Of a stretch of DNA of 64,000 nt, positions 7,489 through 16,636 are shown piece by piece. The notes beneath the pieces are model-generated. The model made no database searches and was not told the origin of the DNA. It saw nothing but the letters and a program-made list of their open reading frames with translations. A program made the translations under genes and the position numbers. Each line of letters starts with the position of its first letter. The first letter of the stretch is position 1. This DNA comes from Escherichia marmotae (GTDB lineage: Bacteria; Pseudomonadota; Gammaproteobacteria; Enterobacterales; Enterobacteriaceae). The stretch covers positions 620,001 to 684,000 of the forward strand of contig NZ_CP025979.1 of the NCBI RefSeq assembly GCF_002900365.1. Direction: 5' to 3'.

Positions 7489-7920
7489 CTACTGTTTCCC
7501 GATGATCAGAGAGACCAGTCCCGCGGCAATAAGCGGGCCGACCGGTACACCGCGAAACAGTGCCACACCTAAAATTGTGCCTACCAGCAGCCCGGCGACC
7601 AGTTGCGGCTGGCTGCCCATTAACGTCACGCCGCGTCCGCCAAGCCAGGAGACAATCACTCCCACGGCAATCGCTACCAGCGATTTCCAGTTCAGAAACG
7701 AGTGAATCAGTGTCGAGGGGGGCAGTGTTCCGCTGGCAATAGGGGCCATTACGCCAATGGTCAGAATGATTATCCCGATACTCAGTCCCTGTTAAAAGGT
7801 GCTTAACGGTGTGACGCGGACAATGATCAACACCAGAATTGAAACGGCGACAGTGGTGTTGTGGCTGATAAAGCCCAGCGCAGCTAAGCCGAGCAGGATC
7901 AGCAAAGTGACATCAAACAT
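7489..7920 (-). pseudogene. yeaL: yeaL, UPF0756 membrane protein, interrupted by TAA
   Basis: The reading frame encodes the UPF0756 four-helix membrane protein from [11 protein letters not shown] (7920) to VSLIIGKQ (7489). It is split by TAA at 7792-7794 after PLSTF. Codons on both sides stay in phase (QGLSIGIIILTIGV leads to MAPIASG), and the total is five codons short of the 148-residue K-12 protein. The best explanation is a 15-nt in-frame deletion removing most of FPWIEK and forming a stop at the junction. Either a 42-residue fragment or an internally restarted 86-residue fragment could be made; both lack transmembrane parts. Confidence 0.85.
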
Positions 7921-8088
7921 CGTGGTTTCCTTGCCAAAAAATAATAACCCGCCTACTTTACGCCTGCTGCTGAAAGGAAGCAGAAAAAAATTACGTGTTA
8001 TGCATAAAAAATCAGGCAAATTGTCATCAAATTGCCACTTGTACACGCTAACAATAACGTGAAAACAGGTATCTTCTGGGGGAAAACC

Positions 8089-8193
8089 ATGAACGATCAA
8101 ATGCTCGTTGAGACACTGATTATCACGTCATCGTTTTTTGCCATTGCAGTTGTGTTAGTACTGTCCGTTCTGCTTATTGAACGGACCAGCTAG
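8089..8193 (+). CDS. yoaI: YoaI, 34-residue membrane peptide
   Basis: Small ORF encoding [20 protein letters not shown] plus [14 protein letters not shown], a single hydrophobic helix flanked by acidic and basic ends. It matches K-12 YoaI. RBS GGGGGAAAACC precedes ATG at 8089. Its TAG stop directly abuts the yeaK stop on the other strand. Inner-membrane peptide of unknown function; known in E. coli to respond to envelope or phosphate/Mg signals, but no such site was identified here. Confidence 0.88.
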
Positions 8194-8688
8194 TTACGCA
8201 GTACGGCGGAATTTGACCAGTTCTGGTTGCGCAATGCGCAAGTAATCTGTGGTGTTCAGAATTACAGATTTATCCAGCATGCCTGCGTTGAAGGCAATCT
8301 CATCGAATCGCTCAAAGAGTAGTGGGTTGGCAACCAGTTTGAGTTTTGGGTGGAAGCTGAAGGGGGGGATAGCGCCAAAGACACAGCCTGTCAGTTCATC
8401 GACTTCCGCCGGGCTGGCCAGCGAAGCGCGTAGCCCACCGATGTGACTGGCGAGTTTACTAAGATCAGCCTGTTGATCGGCTGCGAGGATCGCCAGAACA
8501 TGCTGATTTACGCCATTACCTTTGACTTTACACACCAGTGCTTTAGCTCCCTGACCCAAAGCGGTGCCACGAATTTCTGACACCGCTTCGCATTTACCTA
8601 CCGCTTCGTGGGTAACGATGCGGAAGTTAGCACCTTCTTGTGATAATAAAGCGATTAACCGCTGATGCGTCACGCTTCCTTTAGTCAT
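8194..8688 (-). CDS. yeaK: YeaK, YbaK/ProX-family aminoacyl-tRNA deacylase
   Basis: 164-residue single-domain member of the YbaK/INS editing superfamily. It hydrolyses mischarged aminoacyl-tRNA; the E. coli protein is reported to act on Ser/Thr-type mischarging. Conserved elements are the KALVCKVKG strand, the GLRASLASPAEVDELTGCVFGAIPPF loop and the HPKLKLVANPLLFE region. The start at 8688 has AGGAGCGTGAA upstream; K-12's version is about three residues longer at the N-terminus. It converges with yoaI with no gap between the stops. Confidence 0.93.
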   Translation of the reverse strand: MTKGSVTHQRLIALLSQEGANFRIVTHEAVGKCEAVSEIRGTALGQGAKALVCKVKGNGVNQHVLAILAADQQADLSKLASHIGGLRASLASPAEVDELTGCVFGAIPPFSFHPKLKLVANPLLFERFDEIAFNAGMLDKSVILNTTDYLRIAQPELVKFRRTA

Positions 8689-8730
8689 TTCACGCTCCTG
8701 GAATTATAACCAAATAACCACAGAAGATTA

Positions 8731-10221
8731 TCATGAACGGCTGTTTTTGTTCTGCTTATTGACATATAAACGTTCATCAGAAGCTTTATACGCATCATGT
8801 AACGTATCGTTTTCTTTCATCGCGTAAATACCGGAAGAGAAGCCGATCTCTTTCTTCGGCGCGATATGTTGCAGGCGTTTTTCGATACGTTCAGGCAGTT
8901 GCGCGGCAATTTGCGGCGTAGAATCGACCAGAATGATGCAAAATTCATCGCCACCGAGACGGATGGCATAATCGCTTTTACGAATCGACTGCTTAATCGC
9001 CTGGGCTAATAATGTAATCGCTAAATCGCCCTCCTGATGACCGAGGGTGTCATTAATTTGCTTTAACTTGTCCATGTCAATTGCAATAAACATGACAGAA
9101 GAACCGGATTGCACCAGTTTCTGCAAACGCTGCTCCAGTTCAGGCGTTAATATTTTGCGATTATACAGTCCGGTCATCGCATCACTGATATTTTCGCGCG
9201 TCACGTTCTGGTACAAGCGGAAGTGCATCCGGACCATATTCAGCAAAATTAACGCTGTCAAAATCCAGAACAGAACGCTTTTCCACGAAGACGTGATAAA
9301 GTAAAGAATATCAATGGATAACGAAACGCGAATACCGCCAGGTAAGTCGTGGACGTAACTGACATACTGAAACAGGTTATCTTCGCTCTGGTTGATAATA
9401 ATGTCCCGTCCCGAATCTGTATCGGTTAGCGTGACATTAAGAAAACGCCAGAGGAGAGGGCGATCATGAGTGTAAAAGATATTTCGTAGATTATTCTTAT
9501 TAATATCCAGCAGTACAATACCTTTTAACTGCCTTGCAACATAAACCGGTGTCAGCAAACTCATCACGTTCTGTTTAGTACGCTGATCCTGGTAAATGCT
9601 CGATAACACAGTACGTCCGGTAAACACTTTTTCAATATCTTTACGATCAATGCCAATGCTTCCTGATTGCAGGAAGGACCAGTTATTCATCGCGAAGTAC
9701 TCAACATTGACTGGCTCATAAAAATAGACATAGCGGTCATTGAGATCGAGATAATAGTGAAATTTCTCTTCGGCCATGCCAAGACCGGAACCATAATCAT
9801 CCTGATGGCGGTTGCCTTCAACTGCCTGATCAAATGCCGGTAATAGCGCCGCAGCTTCCACAATCGTGTCGCAGTCAGTGGATGCAGTCTGCAATGTTCC
9901 GTGTAAACCCGCGTAAGTATGGGCTGTCAGGTTTAAGCCATGGGTATTGTTGGCTGATTCAAAAGCTTCACAGATGGCACGTCGCTGTTCTGGCGACACC
10001 TCAGACTGTTTCGCAGCCAGCGCGCGCATCACATGTGCGGCGATACTCTGATTTTGATACTTGTCGTAGAGAAAGGAGGAATCTGCTTTCTGGACGATAT
10101 AGCGCAAATAAGCACTCATTGCCCTGTCGCTGGCGACAAGTTCAAAAATAAGGAAGGAAGATGTCAGCACAATGACACTTGCGGCGATAAAATGCCGGAG
10201 CATTCTATGGTGCAATTTCAT
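8731..10221 (-). CDS. dgcJ: Diguanylate cyclase DgcJ, membrane-bound
   Basis: 496 residues. The N-terminal transmembrane helix (about 10-27) and a second one (about 300-320) bracket a periplasmic sensory domain. The cytosolic GGDEF domain follows, with NISDAMTGLYNRK and the intact active site RLGGDEF. It makes cyclic di-GMP and has been linked to motility inhibition. ATG at 10221 begins MKLHHRMLRHFIAASVI after AAGGAGTGCCATTT. An upstream in-frame extension of 60 codons lacks a RBS and is rejected. About 180 bp separate it from cdgI, in the same direction. Confidence 0.95.
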   Translation of the reverse strand: MKLHHRMLRHFIAASVIVLTSSFLIFELVASDRAMSAYLRYIVQKADSSFLYDKYQNQSIAAHVMRALAAKQSEVSPEQRRAICEAFESANNTHGLNLTAHTYAGLHGTLQTASTDCDTIVEAAALLPAFDQAVEGNRHQDDYGSGLGMAEEKFHYYLDLNDRYVYFYEPVNVEYFAMNNWSFLQSGSIGIDRKDIEKVFTGRTVLSSIYQDQRTKQNVMSLLTPVYVARQLKGIVLLDINKNNLRNIFYTHDRPLLWRFLNVTLTDTDSGRDIIINQSEDNLFQYVSYVHDLPGGIRVSLSIDILYFITSSWKSVLFWILTALILLNMVRMHFRLYQNVTRENISDAMTGLYNRKILTPELEQRLQKLVQSGSSVMFIAIDMDKLKQINDTLGHQEGDLAITLLAQAIKQSIRKSDYAIRLGGDEFCIILVDSTPQIAAQLPERIEKRLQHIAPKKEIGFSSGIYAMKENDTLHDAYKASDERLYVNKQNKNSRS

Positions 10222-10401
10222 GATAAATGGCACTCCTTCGGTTAGTGAAACGAGAAAACCAGATAAAGTTCGATTGCGGCCTGGTACAGGGGCGCTAATT
10301 ATACTCATCTCTGCGCCGCTGGGGAGGGGAAATTTAGGGGTATTGATAATAAATTGTATGCCAAAGCCACGCAAAACGCATGGCTGTGAATAATTTTGCA
10401 C

Positions 10402-11745
10402 TCAAATATAATGAATAATCACTTTGTTGCCACCATCATTTTTCGCTTCTCGTAACGCTTTATCAGCTTCCGTCATGACAAGCGAGATATTACGCGTGTC
10501 GCCAGTGGAAAAAACACAGCCAATGCTGATGGTCATTTGTTCAGGGACATTATATCTATTACTAAAACCGGTCAGTAGTTCGACATTTTTACGCACCCGA
10601 TCGGCGATAATTTTTGCCTGGGCAGCATTCAATTCGGTAAATAGTAAACCGAACTCTTCACCTTCCAGACGCGCGAAGATGTCATCGGGGCGGATACTTT
10701 GCTGGATAATATCGACAATTGAAACCAGAACTTTATCGCCCACATGATGACCCCACTGAGCATTTATGCGTTTGAACTGGTTAATATCTACCAGCATGAT
10801 ACAAAAATCCTTCACAACAGGGCGAGAGAGTAATGACTCTACACTGTTGAAAAAGTGACGGCGGTTATAAATATTGGTCAGTACATCATAAACCGCCAGT
10901 TTACTGGCAAGTTGTAGTTCCTGAAAAATGTTATAAATCAGGAAAGAAACCACAAACAGTTTACTGGAAACCTCAATACCGCGGCTGATATACCAGATGG
11001 TGTAATTATATTCATCCAGAGTCAGTAGCAACAAGTTACAACAGAGTGAGGCCAGACATAATAACGCGATTGACGGCCAAAGTTCGCTCGCTAAACCTGT
11101 CCGTGTGATAATAAAAAATAGTAAACATGCCCACAGACAAACCAGAATCTTGGTGTAGTTAATACCCCAACTCGCAGTATTATTATTCGGGCAGTAATCT
11201 ACGACATATAAGGCATAGTCAGGATTATAACTGCTCAGGTTGTGCGCCAGTAATGGAAACAACATAAAAGGTATTAGTGCCAGCAACAGGATGCAGGTTT
11301 TTTTCTTGTTGTTTGTCAGAATGCTGTTTCGGTCATAACAGAAAAGAGCCAGCGATGCTAAGCTAATAAAACTTAGTTGGCGAAAAAGATAGAAAATGGA
11401 AACGTCATTCGATTTCGTCTGGATCAGCGTACTATCGCTGATAGGCTTGTGAATAATAACGATCGTTTCAGTTAAATAGACAAGGCCACTTAAAAAAGCA
11501 AGACTTAAAATTAGGGTTGGGAAAATATCTCGATTAGTAAAATACTTCATTAACATGAAAAGGAAAATGACGGCGTTAAGGAAAAATAAAGCCACAACGA
11601 CCATCAGGTAGTTCATCTGAGGGATGAGCTTTATATTGGCGTTTTCATTATATAAGGTGGTAATGCAAAATAAAATTAATGTCAATAGTAAGCTGAAAAT
11701 AAAAAAGCTGTGTGCTTTTAATTTTTGTGTACCCATGGGAACCAT
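10402..11745 (-). CDS. cdgI: CdgI, membrane protein with degenerate GGDEF domain
   Basis: About 447 residues: eight or so hydrophobic helices in the first 280 residues (MASE4-like sensor), then a GGDEF-type domain (AVYDVLTNIYNRRHFF onward). The active-site motif reads RLEGEEF rather than RLGGDEF, so catalysis is unlikely and a c-di-GMP binding or scaffold role is more plausible. The start is uncertain: TTG 11760, ATG 11745 and ATG 11736 all lack a clear RBS. A second open frame lies immediately upstream in another phase, joined by a run of six T residues on this strand, so a one-base difference could change the N-terminus. Confidence 0.85.
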   Translation of the reverse strand: MVPMGTQKLKAHSFFIFSLLLTLILFCITTLYNENANIKLIPQMNYLMVVVALFFLNAVIFLFMLMKYFTNRDIFPTLILSLAFLSGLVYLTETIVIIHKPISDSTLIQTKSNDVSIFYLFRQLSFISLASLALFCYDRNSILTNNKKKTCILLLALIPFMLFPLLAHNLSSYNPDYALYVVDYCPNNNTASWGINYTKILVCLWACLLFFIITRTGLASELWPSIALLCLASLCCNLLLLTLDEYNYTIWYISRGIEVSSKLFVVSFLIYNIFQELQLASKLAVYDVLTNIYNRRHFFNSVESLLSRPVVKDFCIMLVDINQFKRINAQWGHHVGDKVLVSIVDIIQQSIRPDDIFARLEGEEFGLLFTELNAAQAKIIADRVRKNVELLTGFSNRYNVPEQMTISIGCVFSTGDTRNISLVMTEADKALREAKNDGGNKVIIHYI

Positions 11746-12023
11746 AAAAAAGGAGAGCAATCTGAGTAGTCGATTTTATTGATTGCAGAGAAATGGAGTT
11801 TTGACCGGGATCAATTATCATTATCAGTAAAAAAGAATTAAAGTATAGCATTGAGAAAAGCGTGCTAACAGAATCATTTTTCCGAATGATTGTTTCATGA
11901 AACTAAGTTCTGTAAAGGTTACGCTATTATATTTAAGTTGTTTGTAAGCTAATGTAGATAATAAATAACTGTATTTACAATTAACTAAAAATCAGCCAGG
12001 GAATAATGACCTGGCTGATGGTT
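11746..12023. other. AT-rich gap between cdgI and yeaH
   Basis: About 280 bp of strongly AT-rich sequence. It contains the yeaH terminator (11985-12019) and the expected cdgI promoter region. A 67-codon open frame (11648-11851, minus) overlaps the cdgI start in another phase; I see no RBS or family for it. Nothing else is supported. Confidence 0.6.
11985..12019 (-). terminator. yeaH intrinsic terminator
   Basis: Ten-bp perfect stem ATCAGCCAGG/CCTGGCTGAT (12010-12019 and 11991-12000) just after the yeaH stop, followed on the minus strand by TTTTTAGTT. Confidence 0.85.
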
Positions 12024-13307
12024 TTAGTCTTTAGTAGTTGCATTTTGTTTATGAAATAGTTCGCGAAACACCGGATAAATATCATCCTGATCGCGGATAT
12101 GCTGCATCGCAAAGTTTTCGAATGTAGATTGCAGATGCTCATATTCCCGCCACAATGTCTGATGAGCGCGACGGGTAATTTCGATATAGCTGTAATAACG
12201 AACAACGGGCAACAATTTTTTCGCCAGAATTTCATGGCAAAGCGGAGAGTCATCGGCCCAGTTATCACCGTCCGACGCCTGCGCGGCATAAATATTCCAT
12301 TGTGCCGGGTTATAACGCTCTTTCACCACCTCATCCATCAGTTTCAGAGCGCTGGAAACAATGGTGCCACCCGTTTCCTGCGAGTAGAAAAACTCATGTT
12401 CATCGACTTCTTTCGCCTGGGTATGGTGGCGGATGTAAACGACCTCCACGTTCTTGTAAGTTCTGCTCAGGAACAGATACAGCAAAATATAAAAACGTTT
12501 GGCCATATCTTTGGTGGATTGATCCATTGAACCAGAAACGTCCATCAGACAAAACATTACCGCCTGACTGGAGGGATCGGGTCGTTTTTCGTAGTTCTTA
12601 TAACGTAAATCGAAGGTGTCGATGAACGGAACGCGTTCAATTTTGGCGCGTAATTCGGCAATCTCTTTGCGTAGCCGTTCCTCTTCCAGCAATTGCGCAG
12701 GTTCACTGTTGCTGATGATTGCCAAATCTTCTTCCAGAGCATGAAGTTCCCGCCGTTTACCTGCGGTCATCGCGGTACGTCTCGCCAGTGAGTTTTGCAA
12801 TGAACGCACCACGCTGATATTGGCCGGAACGCCGTTAGCGGTATAACCCGCCCGATGCGTTTTAAACTCGGTCAATTGGCGTTGCTGGTTCTGTTTTAAA
12901 TTCGGTAAGGCTAAATCTTCAAACAGCAGGTCGAGATATTCGTCTTTCGAAATCTGGAAGACAAATTCATCCTGACCTTCACCGTCCTGACTAGCCTGGC
13001 CCTGACCACTACCGGAACCGCCGCTGCCGCCCTGGGGACGTTCAATGCGATCGTTCTGGATGAAATGGTCGTTACCCGGGTGAACGCGATGGCGCAGGCC
13101 GCCACGCCCCTGATGAAACATCGGTTCGCTAATATCTTCCGTTGGAATGGAGACGGACTCGCCGCTGTCGACGTCAGTCACCGAACGCTTATTAATGGCC
13201 TCGGAGATCGACTGTTTAATTTGCGCTTTATAACGGCGTAAAAAACGCTGGCGATTCACCATGCTTTTGTTTTTGCCGTTCAGACGCCGGTCAATAAACC
13301 AGGTCAT
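12024..13307 (-). CDS. yeaH: YeaH, VWA-domain partner of kinase YeaG
   Basis: 427-residue cytosolic UPF0229 protein. The C-terminal half carries a von Willebrand A fold with the MIDAS-type motif DVSGSM near residue 250; the N-terminal part has a Gly/Ser/Gln-rich linker (about 90-110). It starts MTWFIDRRLNG at 13307; 18 extra in-frame codons upstream have no RBS. It follows yeaG in the same direction across about 120 bp containing REP sequence. YeaG-YeaH is co-induced by nitrogen starvation and sigma-S, and the sporulation homologue is YhbH. Confidence 0.95.
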   Translation of the reverse strand: MTWFIDRRLNGKNKSMVNRQRFLRRYKAQIKQSISEAINKRSVTDVDSGESVSIPTEDISEPMFHQGRGGLRHRVHPGNDHFIQNDRIERPQGGSGGSGSGQGQASQDGEGQDEFVFQISKDEYLDLLFEDLALPNLKQNQQRQLTEFKTHRAGYTANGVPANISVVRSLQNSLARRTAMTAGKRRELHALEEDLAIISNSEPAQLLEEERLRKEIAELRAKIERVPFIDTFDLRYKNYEKRPDPSSQAVMFCLMDVSGSMDQSTKDMAKRFYILLYLFLSRTYKNVEVVYIRHHTQAKEVDEHEFFYSQETGGTIVSSALKLMDEVVKERYNPAQWNIYAAQASDGDNWADDSPLCHEILAKKLLPVVRYYSYIEITRRAHQTLWREYEHLQSTFENFAMQHIRDQDDIYPVFRELFHKQNATTKD

Positions 13308-13351
13308 ATGCCCCCCGTACTGCATTTGCCAACTGTATGCTGCACCTGTAT

Positions 13352-13428
13352 TGCCGGACACGCTTCGCTTATCCGGCCTACGGTTCGCTGTCGTTGTAGG
13401 CCCATGAGCATGTGCTCCGGGCTATGGT
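13352..13428. repeat. REP/BIME between yeaG and yeaH
   Basis: Contains a canonical REP (GCCGGACACG...TATCCGGCCTAC, 13352-13381) followed by a degenerate second palindrome. Lying inside the yeaGH transcript, it probably stabilises yeaG mRNA relative to yeaH. Confidence 0.75.
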
Positions 13429-13430
13429 TG

Positions 13431-15365
13431 TTAAGAGGATTTACGTACGCGCAAATACCATTCGCACAGTAAACGCACCTGTTTACGGGTGTAGCCTTTC
13501 TCCATCATACGGTCGACAAAATCGTCGTGTTTCTTCTGCTCGTCGGTTGAGGTTTTAGCGTTAAACGAAATGACTGGCAGTAATTCTTCGGTATTGGAAA
13601 ACATTTTTTTCTCAATAACCGTGCGCAGTTTTTCATAACTGGTCCAGTTCGGATTGCGTCCGCTGTTATTTGCTCTGGCGCGCAGCACGAAGTTGACAAT
13701 CTCGTTACGGAAATCTTTCGGATTGCTGATCCCCGCTGGTTTTTCGATTTTCTCCAGCTCGGCGTTCAGCGACTCGCGATCAAACAACTGACCGGTATCC
13801 GGGTCGCGATACTCCTGATCCTGGATCCAGAAATCCGCATAGGTGACATAACGATCGAAAATGTTCTGTCCATATTCGGAATAAGATTCCAGATAAGCCG
13901 TCTGGATCTCTTTGCCGATAAACTCGGCATATTTTGGGATCAGATAACCTTTCAGGAACTCCAGATAGCGTTCTGCCTGCTCTTGCGGGAACTGCTCGCG
14001 CTCAATCTGCTGTTCAAGAACGTAGAACAGATGGACCGGGTTAGCTGCCACTTCCACGTGATCGAAGTTGAACACGCGAGAGAGGATCTTAAATGCAAAA
14101 CGTGTGGACAGACCGTTCATCCCTTCATCGACGCCCGCGTAATCCCGATACTCCTGATACGATTTGGCTTTCGGATCGGTATCTTTCAGACTTTCGCCAT
14201 CATAAACGCGCATCTTTGAATAAATGCTGGAGTTTTCTGGCTCTTTCAGACGCGAAAGAATGGAAAAACGTGACAGAGTTTCCAGCGTGCCAGGTGCGCA
14301 TGGTGCGTGAGTCAGTTCACTATGATTAAGTAATTTCTCGTAGATTTTAATCTCTTCGGAAATGCGCAAGCAGTACGGCACCTTCACGATATAGACACGG
14401 TCGAGGAAGGCCTCGTTGTTTTTATTGTTACGGAAAGTGACCCATTCGGATTCGTTCGAGTGGGCGAGAATAATCCCGTTGAACGGCAGGGCGGAGATAC
14501 CTTCCGTCCCGTTGTAGTTGCCTTCCTGGGTGGCGGTCAACAGAGGATGCAGCACTTTAATCGGTGCTTTAAACATCTCGACAAATTCCATGATCCCCTG
14601 GTTGGCGCGGCACAGCGCACCGGAATAACCATAGGCGTCTGGATCGTTCTGCGCGTAGTGTTCGAGCTTACGAATATCGACTTTCCCTACCAGCGCTGAG
14701 ATATCCTGGTTGTTCTCATCGCCGGGCTCCGTTTTAGCGATGGCAATTTGTTGTAGAATCGACGGCCAGACCTTCACAACCCGAAATTTAGTGATATCGC
14801 CACCAAATTCATGCAGGCGCTTCGCGGCCCACGGCGACATGATAGTGCCGAGGTAGCGGCGCGGAATGCCGTACTCTTTTTCGAGGATCTGCGCATCTTC
14901 CTGTGGATTGAACAGACAGAACGGATGATCGTTGACCGGGCTGCGCTCACCATTGGCGCTCAATACATAAATAGGCACGAGTTGCATTAATGATTTCAGT
15001 CGCTCCGCAAGCGACGATTTCCCCCCACCCACAGGCCCCAGCAGATACAGAATTTGTTTCTTCTCTTCCAGCCCCTGAGCCGCGTGTTTCAGATAAGAGA
15101 CAATCTGTTCAATCGCGTCTTCCATGCCGTAAAACTCTTCAAACGCCGGATAACGTGCGATGACCCGGTTCGAGAAGAGTCGAGAAAGTCTGGGTTCCTG
15201 GGCTGTATCGACCATGACAGGCTCACCAATAGCCATCAGTAGCCGCTCAGCCGCGTTGGCATAAGCACTGCGATCTTGCCGACAAGTGGTAAGAAACTCC
15301 TGCAGTGTGAACTCTTCGTCCTTGGCAGCTTCATATCGCTGGCGATAGTGATCGAATATATTCAT
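13431..15365 (-). CDS. yeaG: YeaG, PrkA-type serine protein kinase
   Basis: 644-residue cytosolic kinase of the PrkA family. An AAA-like N-terminal part has a Walker A loop GPVGGGKSS at residues 110-118, and the C-terminal third carries the PrkA kinase region (LPVISFNAKTSTDEQKK onward). Full length for the family, with ATG at 15365 after a weak purine stretch. It acts in adaptation to sustained nitrogen starvation and affects sigma-S regulation. A sigma-54 promoter about 100 bp upstream matches its place in the NtrC regulon. The ADPG-like kinase activity is family knowledge. Confidence 0.97.
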   Translation of the reverse strand: MNIFDHYRQRYEAAKDEEFTLQEFLTTCRQDRSAYANAAERLLMAIGEPVMVDTAQEPRLSRLFSNRVIARYPAFEEFYGMEDAIEQIVSYLKHAAQGLEEKKQILYLLGPVGGGKSSLAERLKSLMQLVPIYVLSANGERSPVNDHPFCLFNPQEDAQILEKEYGIPRRYLGTIMSPWAAKRLHEFGGDITKFRVVKVWPSILQQIAIAKTEPGDENNQDISALVGKVDIRKLEHYAQNDPDAYGYSGALCRANQGIMEFVEMFKAPIKVLHPLLTATQEGNYNGTEGISALPFNGIILAHSNESEWVTFRNNKNNEAFLDRVYIVKVPYCLRISEEIKIYEKLLNHSELTHAPCAPGTLETLSRFSILSRLKEPENSSIYSKMRVYDGESLKDTDPKAKSYQEYRDYAGVDEGMNGLSTRFAFKILSRVFNFDHVEVAANPVHLFYVLEQQIEREQFPQEQAERYLEFLKGYLIPKYAEFIGKEIQTAYLESYSEYGQNIFDRYVTYADFWIQDQEYRDPDTGQLFDRESLNAELEKIEKPAGISNPKDFRNEIVNFVLRARANNSGRNPNWTSYEKLRTVIEKKMFSNTEELLPVISFNAKTSTDEQKKHDDFVDRMMEKGYTRKQVRLLCEWYLRVRKSS

Positions 15366-15800
15366 GGTATGCCGTCCTTTCGTTTTTTAGCACAGGTTAA
15401 GAGCCGTTCATATGAATAGTAGAGGCTCCCGGAAGAGGTAAACTGAACGACGTCTCTTGCTAAAACACAGCAACTCTCATGCCATCTTACCGACTGCGAG
15501 AAGAACGTGCCCGGTGATACACCTTCAAAATTAAGCGTAGATGGCAAATGGAAAACTTGCCTGCACGGCTTTCTGGATTTCAATGGCATATCAACAACTC
15601 ACCCATAAAAATTGCATAACTAATGTAAAGAATATTGCCGTCGGTAATGCAAAATTCATTCAGGTGTAAGCCTGATGTCACCAGCGTCAGGAAAATTAAA
15701 CAGTTACCTTTAGAAATGAAAATGTAAAAAGGTTGGGTTTCGATGTATTGACGGGTAAACTTTGTCGCCCGCTAAACATTTGTTTAAGGAATGATTAATT
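15366..15800. promoter_or_regulatory. Divergent yeaG / mipA control region
   Basis: 435 bp without a gene. It holds the yeaG sigma-54 promoter (15469-15484, listed separately). The mipA side must carry a sigma-70 promoter, but I could not choose a convincing -35/-10 pair. No conserved small ORF is seen. Confidence 0.7.
15469..15484 (-). promoter_or_regulatory. Sigma-54 promoter of yeaGH
   Basis: Reads TGGCATGAGAGTTGCT on the minus strand, matching the -24/-12 consensus TGGCAC-N5-TTGCW with GG and GC correctly spaced. The predicted start is about 12 bases downstream, roughly 90 bases before the yeaG ATG. This agrees with known NtrC/sigma-54 control of yeaGH. Confidence 0.8.
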
Positions 15801-16547
15801 GTGACCAAACTCAAACTTCTGGCACTTGGAGTGCTTATCGCAACGTCTGCAGGCGTAGCACACGCTGAAGGTAAATTTTCCCTGGGCGCAGGCGTAGGTG
15901 TCGTTGAACACCCTTATAAAGATTACGATACCGATGTTTACCCAGTACCGGTAATCAACTATGAAGGCGATAACTTCTGGTTCCGTGGCTTAGGTGGTGG
16001 TTACTACCTGTGGAACGATGCAACGGATAAACTTTCGATTACCGCTTACTGGTCGCCGCTCTACTTCAAAGCTAAAGACAGTGGCAACCACCAGATGCGC
16101 CACCTGGATGACCGTAAGAGCACTATGATGGCCGGTCTGTCCTACGCTCACTTTACCCAGTACGGTTATCTGCGTACCTCTCTGGCAGCCGACACACTGG
16201 ATAACAGCAACGGTATCGTCTGGGATACGGCCTGGTTGTACCGTTACACTAACGGTGGTCTGACTCTGACCCCGGGTATCGGTGTACAGTGGAACAGCGA
16301 AAACCATAACGAATACTATTATGGCGTATCGCGTAAAGAGTCTGCGCGCAGCGGTCTGCGTGGCTATAACCCGAATGATAGCTGGAGTCCGTATCTGGAA
16401 CTGAGCGCCAACTACAACTTCATGGGCGACTGGAGCATTTACGGTACTGCGCGCTACACCCGTCTGTCCGATGAAGTTACCGATAGCCCGATGGTTGATA
16501 AGTCCTGGACAGGTCTGATTTCGACCGGGATCACCTACAAATTCTGA
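15801..16547 (+). CDS. mipA: MipA, MltA-interacting outer-membrane scaffold
   Basis: 248 residues with a 22-residue signal peptide ending AHA, then a beta-rich OmpV/MipA barrel with alternating aromatic strands ending in ITYKF, the usual C-terminal Phe for BAM insertion. It links murein hydrolase MltA to synthase PBP1B. The start is GTG at 15801 with AAGGAATG upstream. Monocistronic, closed by a strong terminator. Also reported as an antibiotic-related outer-membrane protein. Confidence 0.96.
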   Translation: MTKLKLLALGVLIATSAGVAHAEGKFSLGAGVGVVEHPYKDYDTDVYPVPVINYEGDNFWFRGLGGGYYLWNDATDKLSITAYWSPLYFKAKDSGNHQMRHLDDRKSTMMAGLSYAHFTQYGYLRTSLAADTLDNSNGIVWDTAWLYRYTNGGLTLTPGIGVQWNSENHNEYYYGVSRKESARSGLRGYNPNDSWSPYLELSANYNFMGDWSIYGTARYTRLSDEVTDSPMVDKSWTGLISTGITYKF

Positions 16548-16577
16548 TAGTGCATCTTTCCAGGGCATTTTGTGCAT

Positions 16578-16603
16578 AAAAACAGGGCGTCACGCCCTGT
16601 TTT
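16578..16603 (+). terminator. mipA intrinsic terminator
   Basis: AAAACAGGGCG-TCA-CGCCCTGTTTT: eight GC-rich base pairs extended by an A/T stem, followed by a T run. Symmetric, so possibly bidirectional. Confidence 0.85.
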
Positions 16604-16636
16604 GCATTACGGTGGTGCGTAACCTGGGAGGAAACA

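Noticed and set aside
10222..10401. 60-codon N-terminal extension of dgcJ
   Set aside because: No RBS and no hydrophobic or conserved features; the start at 10221 has AAGGAG upstream and a normal transmembrane start.
15490..15520. GGGCACG...CTCGCA on the minus strand as a second sigma-54 promoter for yeaG
   Set aside because: GG and GC are two bases too far apart; the element at 15469-15484 fits exactly.
15990..16577. 195-codon frame antisense to mipA
   Set aside because: Shadow of mipA codons, crosses its terminator, no RBS.
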